Of a stretch of DNA of 64,000 bases, positions 11,308 to 22,300 are shown one piece after another. Position 1 is the first letter of the stretch. Every line of letters begins with the position of its first letter. The stretch spans positions 87,500,124-87,564,123 of the forward strand of contig OZ035961.1 of assembly GCA_964034945.1 (NCBI GenBank), in the 5' to 3' direction. The position numbers and the translations under genes are program-made. The DNA comes from Chrysopilus asiliformis (taxonomy: Eukaryota; Arthropoda; Insecta; Diptera; Rhagionidae). The notes under the pieces were generated by a model. It saw nothing but the letters and a program-made list of their open reading frames with translations, was not told the DNA's origin and ran no database searches.

Positions 11308-13889
11308 GTATAGACATTTATTTTTACATACAAAAAAATGGCAAAAAAATCAACAAATTGCAACAAAAAAAAAAAACAAATGAACAATTTTTGTAATATT
11401 TATTGGAAGCGAATTATTTTTTTGCAAGACAGTTTTTTGTACTTAAGGTATACTGGCCATAAAATACGACATACTGTTAGGGGGAGTGGGGTCTGCAGTA
11501 GTGTGACGGTGGTATAGTAAACTTCATACAAAAAATATCGATTAACCATGACTACATAAAATTACAAAAATTCTTTTAAATGTTTTACAAAGGTAATTTT
11601 TTCACGCTGAAAATACTCAGATCAAATACACTTCAATATAAACGTCTTATGGGTACAAAAAACACCATATGATTTTTGTCTCGACGTAAGACGAGTTTGA
11701 TAAATATTTAACGGGATTTCTTTCGGTTAAAAATGCGTCATCTGAAATAAATGACTGTCAAGTGTTCCCAAAAAGCAGTTCCCACAGGTAAACAGTCAGC
11801 AACCGGTGGACAACGTGATGGCAAATTAAATCTCTTCCGTGTTGCATTTAGCTGTAATATCCAATGTTCAACCCATTTGGCCACTCGCCAACTTTATTAT
11901 TATGTAATATGCTGTTTTTGTCGGAGTTTTATTCTTTTTTAGTCAAGGCGCATTTGAATTGCAACTTATGGCATTGTAACATTTGTCGTAAGACCCCGAA
12001 GTCAAAACTACTCCCAGTCCAAGTAAACCACTCCCTAGGAGAAATACTCGTACTTGAAAAAATTACATGAAATTCAAGATATAGGAACAATTCTTGGGTT
12101 TTGTTGTCCACCCTTCAGGGATAGAAGGAAACATTAGCGAGCATTGAAATCTTAGCAGAATGGAAAAATTAGTTGGTCATAAATAAATACCCGGAATAAG
12201 TCCTCTGATTGTATGTTAGAAAAATATCCAAATGCAGTGGGAGCCTCCAGGTATCACCACGAAGAGAGATTCCCCTGGATGAATAGTGCTATCAAAAGGT
12301 AGACGAAAGGGGTTCCAACTGGACCTAACTAAACTTTGGCTTGGTAGAACGTCATGTGGAATAAAGTTGCGTGGCATTGCGAATGAATGTTTATTCTGGG
12401 AGCTGTCCATCCAGTCTACAGCTGTCGGATGATGCAAACCGCCAAGCAGATAGATATTTACCTGGGTTGATAATCAGCCAGATATTCCTTTGCCACCTCA
12501 GCTCTTTTCTGAGGTCTGTTTGACTGCTTGCAAACAAATCGAAGTCCAAGTGCAGTTACAGCCAAGCAAAGCAAAGGAGACAGAGAAGGAGATGTCATTG
12601 ACTTCCCATATGGGCCCCACAGGTAAGAGGCCCATGGCTAAAACGTCCTATTCGATTGCTGTATTGCATCAAATTTTAATTTTTCGTTGTTCTGCAACAA
12701 TCACGTTAGTCGTACGATAAGACAACAAAGTAGCATCGAAATCCGAAAACGGTTAAAGGGAATTTTATGAACCATTAATTGTTCGTTGGAGATTCTGGTA
12801 AAAGGAAATCGGAATCAATAAAAGATTTGATATGTGAAACTGTTTGATTAAACCACTAGCTGTACCGGTAATTCGAAGATACGATGCTGCCCTAAAACAT
12901 GTACTTTCGAAGATTCTTAAAAGCATTTTTAAAATTATTGTACCATTAGTGGGCAGCCCCATTTAAAATCAATTTCACGATAAAATATTCATCACATTAA
13001 AATAATTATTGTTTGATAATTCTATCTGATATCTAATTAACTTTCAATAATACTCTTTAATAACACAAAGCCCGGTTAATACCGTACTATCGATATATCA
13101 ATAGAATACTTTGTCCACAAATTTTTATCCTGCTAATGTTGTTTTTGTTACAGCATTGGTAAATACAACACCTTGAACCAACTTCAATTACGGGATATGA
13201 AATATAAGCTGTGCTCACGCGATCTGCACGTTCTCCTAATTAATTATGCAACATTTTGCCATACATATGTACATATTTGATATTCAGGTAAATATAGATA
13301 CATTAGACTCTTGTGAAGAACTAAAAAAAATCTAATGCAGAATATTTGAACAGCGTACGAGTATCTTCAGATGAGTTTCCCCTTTCTTCTAGCCCATATT
13401 TTGTGATTTCCCTGAGTAACCAATAAATTCATACCAAGTGTGTATCTTTTCGGCACGGAATAGATTTAATCTTGAATCTCTCTTAAGGCTTTCGCTGCTA
13501 TCATGTGCAAGATCAACTTGTGCTTCTTGGCGAATGTGTAAAAAGACCGAAAGCTTCAACCATACCTACCTAAACTAAACTGACTGAAACGAATTGATTC
13601 CCGTGGGCTTGTTAGTCTGAGATTTGCTGTTTTTTCGAACCTCCCCCGTGTAAACACCTTTCTTTATCATCATCTAATCTACTTGAAGCTCAGAGGCTAT
13701 TTACTTAAGCCGATCATGACAACGCATCAAAAAGAGTTTTTTGGACGTTCATCCGCTGCGGAATCGGTCTGTGATCTTTTGTCGCAGTTTTTGAGAAAAG
13801 TTTGGTATTTTCTTATATGAATAATAATAAAGTATTGCATTCATTAAAAATTTCGACCAGTTAATTTTGCCTTCCCGAGCACTTTTGAG
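11308..13889. other. Non-coding stretch, no supported gene
   Basis: This includes somewhat GC-richer, apparently single-copy DNA at 11750-12720. A strong donor-like CACAG/GTAAGA at about 12618-12628 follows a short open frame, but no matching exon structure could be built. Nothing else was recognised. Confidence 0.4.
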
Positions 13890-14625
13890 TCGATTGGAAC
13901 ATTCTTACAAAAATGTCTCTCTGTCGGTTAGTTTGTCAGTCTGTTAGACTGTGTACAGGATTTCTTAAAAATTACTAGAGCTAGAGCCATGAAATTTTAC
14001 ATGGATATTTGATCTTGCAATGGAAGTAACCAAAACGGCGGCTTTATTAAAATAGCGATTTCTTTTTTTTTTTGCCGAAACTACACGTTTTTCAGTAGTT
14101 TTATGTGTGACAAAAGTTGAAGACAATAAAATTTCCTCATTTTCTGTCTTTTACTAAATAGAACTCAATAGCTCAAACCGGTATCGAGATATACCGATAT
14201 ATCAAAAAATCAGTTTTTGCGATTCTCTTGCAAAGTAATGGGTTTTAGGTGGTTCAATGCATGAGATGAATTGAATAGAATATTTGCCACAATTTTGGCT
14301 TTAACTATTATCCGCTGTATTTTACCGTTATTGAGATATTTGCATTAAAATTTAAAAAAAAAACAGATTTTTGCAAATTTATTGAAAACTTACGGTTTTC
14401 GAAAAAAAAAAAAATTTTGAAGGAAGAATTAAAGATATTCTCCACTACTTCCCATATTATTTTAAGTATTATTTTAAGTTGATAGCTTTTACTATAACAA
14501 AGATATTTCAGATTTCGAAAAAAAAAATTTATATGCAGACTAATATTCGGGATATAAATTGCGCAGGAACGTAGATTTTGTATAAGAAAGTCATGTGCTG
14601 ACCACATCAGATATTTTTTCTATTA
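13890..14625 (+). repeat. Dispersed repeat, family C, copy 1
   Basis: This shares a long series of blocks with 51080-51600: TTGAAGACAATAAAATT, ACCGGTATCGAGATATACC, TTTTGCGATT, TGGTTCA, ATGAATTGAA, TATCCGCT, TTACCGTTATTGAGATATTT, and near the end GATTTTGTATAAGAAAGTCA. Upstream at 13918-13950 lies an eroded CTGTCGGTTAGTTTGTCAGT run, like a decayed GTCY microsatellite. It is a candidate relative of the mini-me type but a different family. Confidence 0.65.
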
Positions 14626-16070
14626 GATTACTTAAGGTTTCCCGGATTTGTTTTTTAAGTTTAGAGTAAACGCACGAAATTCTAAATTTCTTAAAAGTAC
14701 ACATTTTTTTAGTGTTTTCTTAACAAGTATCTCTTTGTTGTTAAATCAAATTGAGGTAACACAACTTTAATTAAACGAAAACATTTTTTGCACACGCAGG
14801 CGATCAAGAGTGACGATTTCAGGGGAAAAAAAGTTCTTCAATTAAGAAGAACTTTGCTAAATTACAACACTTGCTCGGGTATTCAAGAGGTCTTGGCATT
14901 TCTTTTACAACTTTAAGAAAAAACATCGATACTTATTTTAAGAATATTTTTTCGTATATTTTTTGTGTTAATTTTCGCAGAGAAACTACCTTCAAGGTTG
15001 TTGAACAATGGGCACAGTAAAAGCAGTCAAAAATCATCGTCGTCAAGTAGACTGGATCTGCCCACACGTTCAGAAATCGTGAAAAGTTTATTTACTTGGT
15101 CTATTTGGCTCAATGACAGTCAGTTTTGCAATATCGATGACTTTTTCTGCTGGACTTCCACCATAATTCACCATGGCAAGGAAAATATTTAAATAAAGAA
15201 AAAAAATGTTAACTAAGAGTATAAAGTAAGAAGAAAAATGCCGAAAAGAAAACGGTTTATTAGAAAAAACGGATAAAACAAAAAAAAAATGCTGGTAATA
15301 CCACAAATTGATTTAAACAGGTGAATAAAAAACATGAACACACCTTTTGTTTGTTTGACACATTTTTTAACAATTTGCTATTTAGTCGTTTTTGTTAAAT
15401 GTAATTAGACACTTATTGAGAGTTGTGGCAGCTTTGCTGATATTCAATTGATATTTAATTTTCAGAGTTTTTTTTGGGATAACTATTTATGGAATTTCCA
15501 GATGTTTATGTGTTTATTTAGAACTTATGTCATAGCTTGAAAACTTTATTTGTTGTTTAAATAAGGAGGTTGAAGGTGAATGATTGAAAATCAAAAGATT
15601 TAAGAGACAAACCTTTGTTTAGTACACGAATCATAATTAAGTCTTATACAAAAAGGAAAATATGATTTTTCGCGGTTTTTTTTTTGAAGAATTAGTTTTA
15701 ATTTGTTTGAGATTACGTGCTAAAATAGTAAAAATAAACAAGGCTCTGTAATCGGTCTACTCCGCAAGAAGCACGTTTACATTTTAAGCGGCTGTCCATT
15801 AAATACGTCACGCCCTATTTCGACCTTTCGAAGTCTTCTATCGCTTTTCACAGTTTTCGTGATTTTTCGATAGGAGTTTAGTAACGCCTAAAATGAAAAT
15901 TTAAAATCCAAAAAGAGGACATAAAATCGCAGATGTTAAAGGTGTTATTTTTATTAAAGCGTAAGGTGTGAGATCCTAAAGAGATGTAATAAAAGGCACA
16001 GTGATTTGTTTTAATATCCTCAGTACTCCTAAAGAGCACCTGTTTTTAAAATGTGAGAACGTAAAGGCCT
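14626..16070. other. Non-coding, AT-rich, nothing recognised
   Basis: No supported gene. The two opposite-strand frames at 14965-15192 and 15088-15306 overlap and have no domain. Confidence 0.45.
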
Positions 16071-16226
16071 GTGTCCACATGGAAGTTTATTTGCAGAAGT
16101 CGCTTCTAGAAGAGATTTCTGGTGTCACAACTTCTGGAAGTTCACTTGCAGTTAGTGTTTCCACGGGAAAAACTTCCAGAAGTCTCTGCTAGAAGCGACT
16201 TCTGCAAATAAACTTCCATGTGTCTT
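16071..16226. mobile_element. Palindromic MITE with 33-bp perfect arms
   Basis: The arm beginning ACATGGAAGTTTATTTGCAG (16077-16109) is mirrored exactly at 16189-16221. Further imperfect pairing continues inwards (AGAGATTTCTGG versus CCAGAAGTCTCT), so nearly the whole element folds into one hairpin. No coding capacity. I could not fix the target duplication: the outer left sequence is AGGCCTGTGTCC and the outer right is TCTTGA. Confidence 0.75.
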
Positions 16227-19049
16227 GATTTTTAAAGTTACCTAAAATTTTAATATCGATGGCTTCTAACTAACAGTCAAAGATATTGCTGGAGTAAAAG
16301 TGCTTTTGCATTTTTTTTAGGAAGAAGTCAATGGTATACAGACTTCATATGAACTTCTCCAAAATATTCTAAGGTTTTATATGAAACATTCAGGACGACT
16401 TTTTGAACCAATTGGTTTATATGGTTATGTAAAATGGAAGTATAATTTTACTTGTATTTCAGGTATATTTTCGTAATATTTTAACAAATTTTCGCAAAGA
16501 ATCGAAAATCCTAAAGATCGCACAAGTGTTGAAAGAGGCTAAGTACCGAATCTTGACTGACTCTGTATGCTTAAAGAATTTTTCCCTTCTAGGAATTTAG
16601 TAAAGCTGAATATGACGAAAGTCAACAAACTTTCAAGCTAAAAACAGGATTCCGGCTGGGGTTTTGGGCGCAGACATGTCAGATTCTATTAGGAGAAAAT
16701 TTTATAGGCCGAGAAAACAAATGCAATACTTATTTTTCTTTTTTAGTAACGTAAATTGCTGAAAGGATAGAATAATTAATTGTCAAAAATCATTAATCTT
16801 TAAGACTTTGAATAATTTTTCCAGAATGACAATTAAAATACAGAATTTCTCTTAACGATTTATATTTGATTGATTTCCGCACATTCGAATAAATTCAGAT
16901 GCAAAAAAATCAATCAAAAAATCCATAAAAACTTGAAGACAGCCTTGAAAATAATTAAACAGGCACCAAACAAACTCCATTAGAACCAATAATTAACTAA
17001 TTCCACTCGAATAGTTTAATAATTAATTGTCCTTCTGTTGTCTATAATTAAATCTTTCGGCAGATTACAAACTTCATAGAAGATTCTCAGCTTCATTAGA
17101 AGTCCATTAAACCTTTGATTTCCACATCATAAAACGATGAAACCACCAGTTGGCTTTAATAAGCCCAGACATCATTTGCAGCCCTGAAAAACAGCAATTA
17201 TCTCATTTATCTCCCATTAGACATTTAAGTCGATTTCAGTCGGTTTTCGCTTTTCTTTCTTTGCGTAATTCAGCGAAGGTGATTTAGATTTCCTCACCTG
17301 GAGCTAAGCAAACAAAGACGGCCACAAACCGACCACCAACCATAAATGACCAAAATGGAAATGCATCTCTTGTTGCATGTACTCCGTGTGACATCAGACA
17401 TCAAAGACACCACTTTTGCAGCGTTTCTAATTTCCATAATTCAACCTCACCTGTCGTGATCTGCCACCGGATCAGAATCACTTTCAGCTTTTCGCTGTCA
17501 ACCATTAAACTCGCATTCACTACGTTCGGATCCCCGCATTTTCTGAATATCCATCACCCAACCAGTAATTTGTTCGACACAAACGTGAAAAAAGCCGAGA
17601 CTGAACTTTTTTAATGCCGTATGTCGAGGTCACATGACGTCATGGTCTGTTTGGTTTTCATGTATTTTTAGATATTAAATTGACGTGAAAAAAAGTGAAT
17701 TACAGCAACTATTTTTCATTTTTACTTTTTTTGATTTGCAACTTCGAAAACAGAGGGAAGTTCGAAAAGCTTGAGATGATCATTTTTGCTCGATCATCTT
17801 AGCCCAGACCCCTAAAAATTTTTTTCTTGAATCGACAGCGGTAGATAATATATAAAAAATCCCCCAACAGACCACAAAAGTCTTTAACTTTAGCTGAGTC
17901 AGTTAGGTAAACTTTAATAACTCAAATGTTGGCGATCACCTACGGCCTACTGCTAAACAACACTACTGTAGAAATGATCTCACCTTTTGCGTGTGTACAT
18001 CCTATTAATATTCCAAAAAGGCAAAGCACGATCACCAATGAGTTTTGCATTTTTTAATATTTAAATTTCTTAAGCCAATGATCAAACTAAGATTTCAATA
18101 ATTTTTTTTTCAATTTTGCGGTATTATTTTGTCGTCATTCGATCGAGGATCAAAAGGGAAAATGTTGGAAATGTGTGGGAGGTAGAATAGAGGGACGTAA
18201 GCACTTAATCACTGATAAATAATTAATTTTAATAAAAGATTAGTTACACTTTTGTTAAATCATCATATTTTTAAATAACCAACATTGAATTGTTTTTATC
18301 TACGAACAATATTTTCTTTTTTCTTTTTATTATATTTGAATAAAAATTTATTCACTTTATTTGGATAGACTATGAGGCTTGAGGTCGATAACTCGCGAAT
18401 ATGGCGAAATTTAATAAAAAATGCAAATAATTTAATCTAAAACGGTTCGAGGAAATAATACCACACGAAACCACCTAAAAACTTTAAAACGATCACACGA
18501 TCAAATTACGTACGGACTACGAGGTAAAATAAATGAAAGTTTTCTCAGGTGTGGAAATGTATGAAACGAGTCGATTATGTAGTACCACCCCGGACGACGA
18601 TTCTCTTAAGACTGATTCAATGTACCTCACGATGGATAGTAATCAAGAAATGTGCAATGCCCAGGTGAGGCAAGTTAGCTACCTACACCTGAAGAATTGC
18701 CAGTTTCTTCCACTACTTCGAAACCACTTAAGAGTTGAGGTGCCTAAGTTAAGTTGGTTACAAATGGCTTTAACTATATATGCGAATACACATTCGAATT
18801 TGGACCGTGTTGCTATGAAAGTATAAAACTATAGCTGCTTGTGTGCAAAGATTTTTTTTAAATTTTCTGTTTTGATAATTTTTTTTTGCTTATGGATGTG
18901 GAGAATCGATGTAGTGTTTGAGTTATCTATCAGAATGCGTGTAAGTCTTATATGATGGAGAACCTTAGATAGTCGGGTTGCAAGATCACTCTCTACTATT
19001 TAAATGCATTTTGATTTTGTGATGTAAAACAATAGTCCGATATAGAAAT
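16227..19049. other. Non-coding stretch, no supported gene
   Basis: Around 16780-17560 the sequence is less A/T-simple and looks single-copy, with homeodomain-type AATTAATTA words. This could be regulatory DNA, but nothing in it can be named. The 97-codon frame at 18533-18826 (+) has no recognised domain. Confidence 0.35.
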
Positions 19050-19490
19050 ATCAGTTGTGATCAATACAAAACTTCCCCTTGCAATATTTAGTTTTGGAAA
19101 ACATATATAAAAAAAATTTAAATATCTCAAGAACCGTTAAAGATACCTACGTAAAAATAGATAGAGTGCACAACTTTCGAAAATTTTTCGAAAAACTGAT
19201 TTTTTTTTAAATGTATGGGAAGTACCCGTTATACCCAACGTCACTTTTCCAAAAGTTGATAAAAAAACCACGATTTTCACAAAATTCATTCGAAAAAAAT
19301 TTCAAGTCGCTAGCTCAACGCGTTCTCGAGTTATTTGAGATACGTAAAACGAATAGACCGGCATCTTAATTTTGCCTGAAACATAAATCGACTGATCAGA
19401 AAGTTCTATCTGCCACCATTCTCCAGTCGGTCTACGTCATGAAAACAATACCTTTCCTTTATATCAGAGGAAAGTAAAAAACCAAATACG
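19050..19490 (+). repeat. Dispersed repeat, family B, copy 1
   Basis: Blocks in order: ATCAGTTGTGATCAATACAA, TTGCAATATTTAGTTTTGGA, AATATCTCAAGAACCGTTAA, TGTATGGGAAGTACC, CAAGTCGCTAGCTCAACG, TTCTCGAGTTATTTGAGA, CATCTTAATTTTGCCTGAA, GATCAGAAAGTTCTATCTG. The same order is found at 25865-26250 and 55095-55560. The AAATTTCAAGTC-CTAGCTCAA block resembles the mini-me-like family, but the GTCY run is missing here. Confidence 0.7.
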
Positions 19491-19772
19491 TTTAATTTAC
19501 TCATTCAACTTTTTTTTGTTAAATTTCATGTTGCTGTTTTAGCGTAATTTTCTTTATAAAATCAAGTTTTTTTTAAATTAAAAAAGCAACAGTTCTACTA
19601 AAAATTGAAGCGCAGGCTATTCAAGAGAGAAACATTCTGCGCAGCATTTCTTTTATATACATAGTTCCACTTTCTGCCGTACTTTCTTTAAAGATTCGCC
19701 GGCGGTGCATTTTTCTTAATTGATTTGATTATAACTGCAGTTGAAAAATAGGGTTGTTGATTCATTTACCCC

Positions 19773-19893
19773 TAATTTATTCACTAGGAGTTAAGCCGAG
19801 TTAGTGAGTTAAGGGAGTTAGCTAACGTTATTTTCCATGTTAAAGGTGAGTTAAGGGAGTTAAGGCGATTTAACTCCTAGTGAATAAATTGGC
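19773..19893. mobile_element. Small palindromic MITE
   Basis: The left arm AATTTATTCACTAGGAGTTA (from about 19774) is repeated in inverted orientation at about 19868-19889. Between the arms lie several GAGTTAAGGGAGTTA words. The right side ends GGCC and the left CCCC, so the outer bases are not symmetrical. The total length is about 120 bp and there is no coding capacity. Confidence 0.65.
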
Positions 19894-20713
19894 CGTTAAA
19901 GTTCTAAATTTCAAAAAAGTTGGTAGCGTGTGAAAAAAATATTCACTGTGTAATTAAAAACTGCACATAAAAATGGTCCGTTTCTTGAAAATACATGATT
20001 TTTTTAAAAATTGTTGAGCATTGAAAGTCTGAACAAAATTCTAATACTTTAAGTTGGTAAGTCCTATTTCTTTTTGTCAATAATTTCATTCGAGTGCCCA
20101 TACCCACATAATTGTATGAATATGAAATTTGTAATCAAATAAAGAATACTGATGTGGATTATATTTGAGCTAATAAAACATGTGGGAGTTACTTCAAACC
20201 ATTTGACTTTTGCTTAAATTATTAAATGATTATTGTTATTGAAATCTATATACGTTATTAAAATCGTCGCCTTATTTCAGTATCACGTGATAAATAATAA
20301 AATAATTTATATTCGGAAATTTGCTGAAAATCTGCATAAATAAATTTGCGGTTATAATAGACTAATTTATTCAAGTTTTTTATATTTTACTTTTTATTTT
20401 TTACAATTTTAAAAAATTCCGACAGTTGACTTCAAAATCTTAAGTGCAAATAATAAAACTAAAACCTTCCTTTTTTTTCTTGTCTACTTAAAATTAGTTA
20501 TCAAACAGTTCAAACTTAGCCTATTACACGTACACGGTAATAAAATAATTTATATTTGAAAATTTGCAGAATATTTGCATCTTTTATGGATATTCTTAAG
20601 TAAATTTTGTAGAAAATTAAAAAAAAAACACAAAGTTCTTGATCGAATCTGCAAACTAAAAAATCTACCATCAAATTTTTATTTCATTTTATTAAATTTC
20701 TTTACAATTTGTT
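19894..20713. other. AT-rich non-coding stretch
   Basis: Very AT-rich DNA; no gene or clear repeat was recognised. ATAATAAAATAATTTATATT-type words occur at 20296 and 20539, a weak hint of an old duplication. Confidence 0.4.
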
Positions 20714-21034
20714 TTAAATTTCCCCAAAAAACTCTAGCCAAATAGTAGTAACATTATTAGTAGGATCAGATTGTCGGTAAACTGCCTTATACTCTCCAAT
20801 TGGGAAGTTAAGTGGAAATAAGCTAATGATGCTGGAATATTGCAAGCCATTTGAGGACCACTTTTCGGACATCCATCCTTCTGTTTTTCGTGTCCTAGTA
20901 CTGCTTTATAGAGTTTAACAAACAAAGCATTCAATTTTTGATCAGCAGCACCATCAACGCACAGAGTAAAAACCATAGGTTCAATGATACGACGGTAGTT
21001 GTTGCCTTTTTTAGTGAGAAAAGTTAACGTCACC
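20714..21034 (-). pseudogene. DUF1091-like coding relic (terminal exon, frameshifted)
   Basis: On the minus strand a TTTTTTAG acceptor at about 21035 precedes an open frame that reads like the last exon of an insect DUF1091 protein (small, usually secreted, function mostly unknown). It has the TKKGNNYRR-type strand, the FTLCVDG cysteine, an LFVKLYK helix and the CPKSGPQ cysteine. The first frame fails after about residue 72. From about 20810 the next frame carries the expected FPIGEYKAVYR and VTTIWLEFFGE segments and stops with TAA at 20714-20716. A single-base loss around 20812-20830 separates the two halves. No convincing upstream exon or signal peptide was found, and a pogo-like end lies just upstream at 21070. 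It is either a pseudogene or a live gene hit by a sequence error. The family name rests on pattern recognition only. Confidence 0.55.
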
Positions 21035-21069
21035 TAAAAAATTTCAAATTTAGAAAATTCTGTGATTTT

Positions 21070-21260
21070 CAAATACAGGCAACCCTTGAATAACGCGGGA
21101 GTTCAGTTCCGAAATAAAGTGGCACAATAAGAATTGCGTTTCGCAAAATTCAGTAATCTAAACATTCAAAAGATTTTCGTGATAATTTCAACATGCTCCG
21201 CGCGTTATGTAAACGTTATATGCCGAGATATTAAGAGTTATATTATATCGCGTTATCGGA
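21070..21260. repeat. Pogo/Tigger-like end fragment
   Basis: ACAGGCAACCCTTGAATAAC at about 21077 is close to ACAGGTATCCCTTGAGTTAC at 39807 and 40023. Reverse-oriented words of the same kind (CGCGTTATCGG, CGCGTTATGTAAACG) follow to about 21260. It looks like a decayed short element with pogo-type termini. Confidence 0.4.
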
Positions 21261-21859
21261 GGGCCACTAGTGCTTACAGTTTTGAAATACTTTGACATTA
21301 TCCAAAATTCCAGGTAAATCGGAGCTGAAAGAAGATGTTGAATTTTTATTTCCAATTTTTCGAAAATCACACTGTGTTATTTTGCAGATTTGGTTATGAT
21401 GTGAATCACAAATAACATTTTTTACTCGAACTTTTGGGGCTCGCTAAAATTTAGATTAGTAAATATATTATACTTGAATTTTAGGCCTGCATTAAAAATG
21501 ACTTGAGAATTCACAAATATTGACAAAGCAAATATAATTAGAATAGTTCAAGCAAAAGCCTTTTTTGCCATTTTTGGCTAATATACAATATTAAGATTGG
21601 CAAAACATTTCAGGAAAAGCAACATAAATATAAATTTTTTCAAAGTTTAAAAGTATAACTAATGATTCGAATAAAAAAATAAGCAATTTATTTAAATTAC
21701 GACAACGGGAAAAATTAAAAATAAATTATGTTAAATTTGGATAAAAGAATTGTATTACCGACTAGAAACTTTTTGATCAGTACGAATCCATTTCAGGCAA
21801 AATTATGAGGATGTCTGAATCTGTCTGTCGATTTGTCCGTTTTACCCGTTTTTATAAAT

Positions 21860-21945
21860 ACAGTACCAAAGACCTCTAACTCGAATTGTCTGCTGGCAAA
21901 ATCGTTTCGAGTTAGAAGAATTTCGAGTTAGAGAGTTCTTTTTTA
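21860..21945. repeat. Inverted TCTAACTCGAA motif, pogo-like fragment
   Basis: TACAGTACCAAAGACCTCTA with TAACTCGAATTG is followed by the inverted words TTCGAGTTAGAAG and TTCGAGTTAGAG at 21905-21933. The spacing and the CAGTA start resemble the ends at 26289-26748. Confidence 0.35.
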
Positions 21946-22300
21946 AAGAAAAATTGAAGGGAGCGCAAAAAAAGGTTAAAAAATTCTTGGTTTTCTGTAA
22001 ACTTTTGGAAAAGTAACGGTAGCCTATGCAGTCGGGAATATAAAAAAAATTTAAAGGATATTAAATTTACTACTTTTTTTTGCCGATTTACTTGTATTTC
22101 TAACGGTTTTCGACATTTTTCAATGTTTTTTGTAAATTTCTCGGAAACTATGCGCGTTTGAGAAAAAATGAATACAACAAAATTCAAAGAAAATAAAACT
22201 CCCTGCATTTTTTCCTTCAACAGTTTTTACGTATTTTTAACTGTTCTCTAAATATTGCAGACGAAAGTTTTGCATTGATCACAACTGATATTTTCTGATG
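21946..22300 (-). repeat. Dispersed repeat, family B, reversed fragment
   Basis: In reverse complement the stretch ends with ATATCAGTTGTGATCAATGC, AAAACTTTCGTCTGCAATAT and TTTAGAGAACAGTTAAAAAT, which are the head blocks of family B. The minus-strand open frame here (21912-22220) is low-complexity repeat DNA, not a gene. Confidence 0.5.

Noticed and set aside
12591..12628. Short coding exon ending at a CACAG/GTAAGA donor
   Set aside because: The donor is good, but the frame before it is short, there is no acceptor or partner exon, and no domain.
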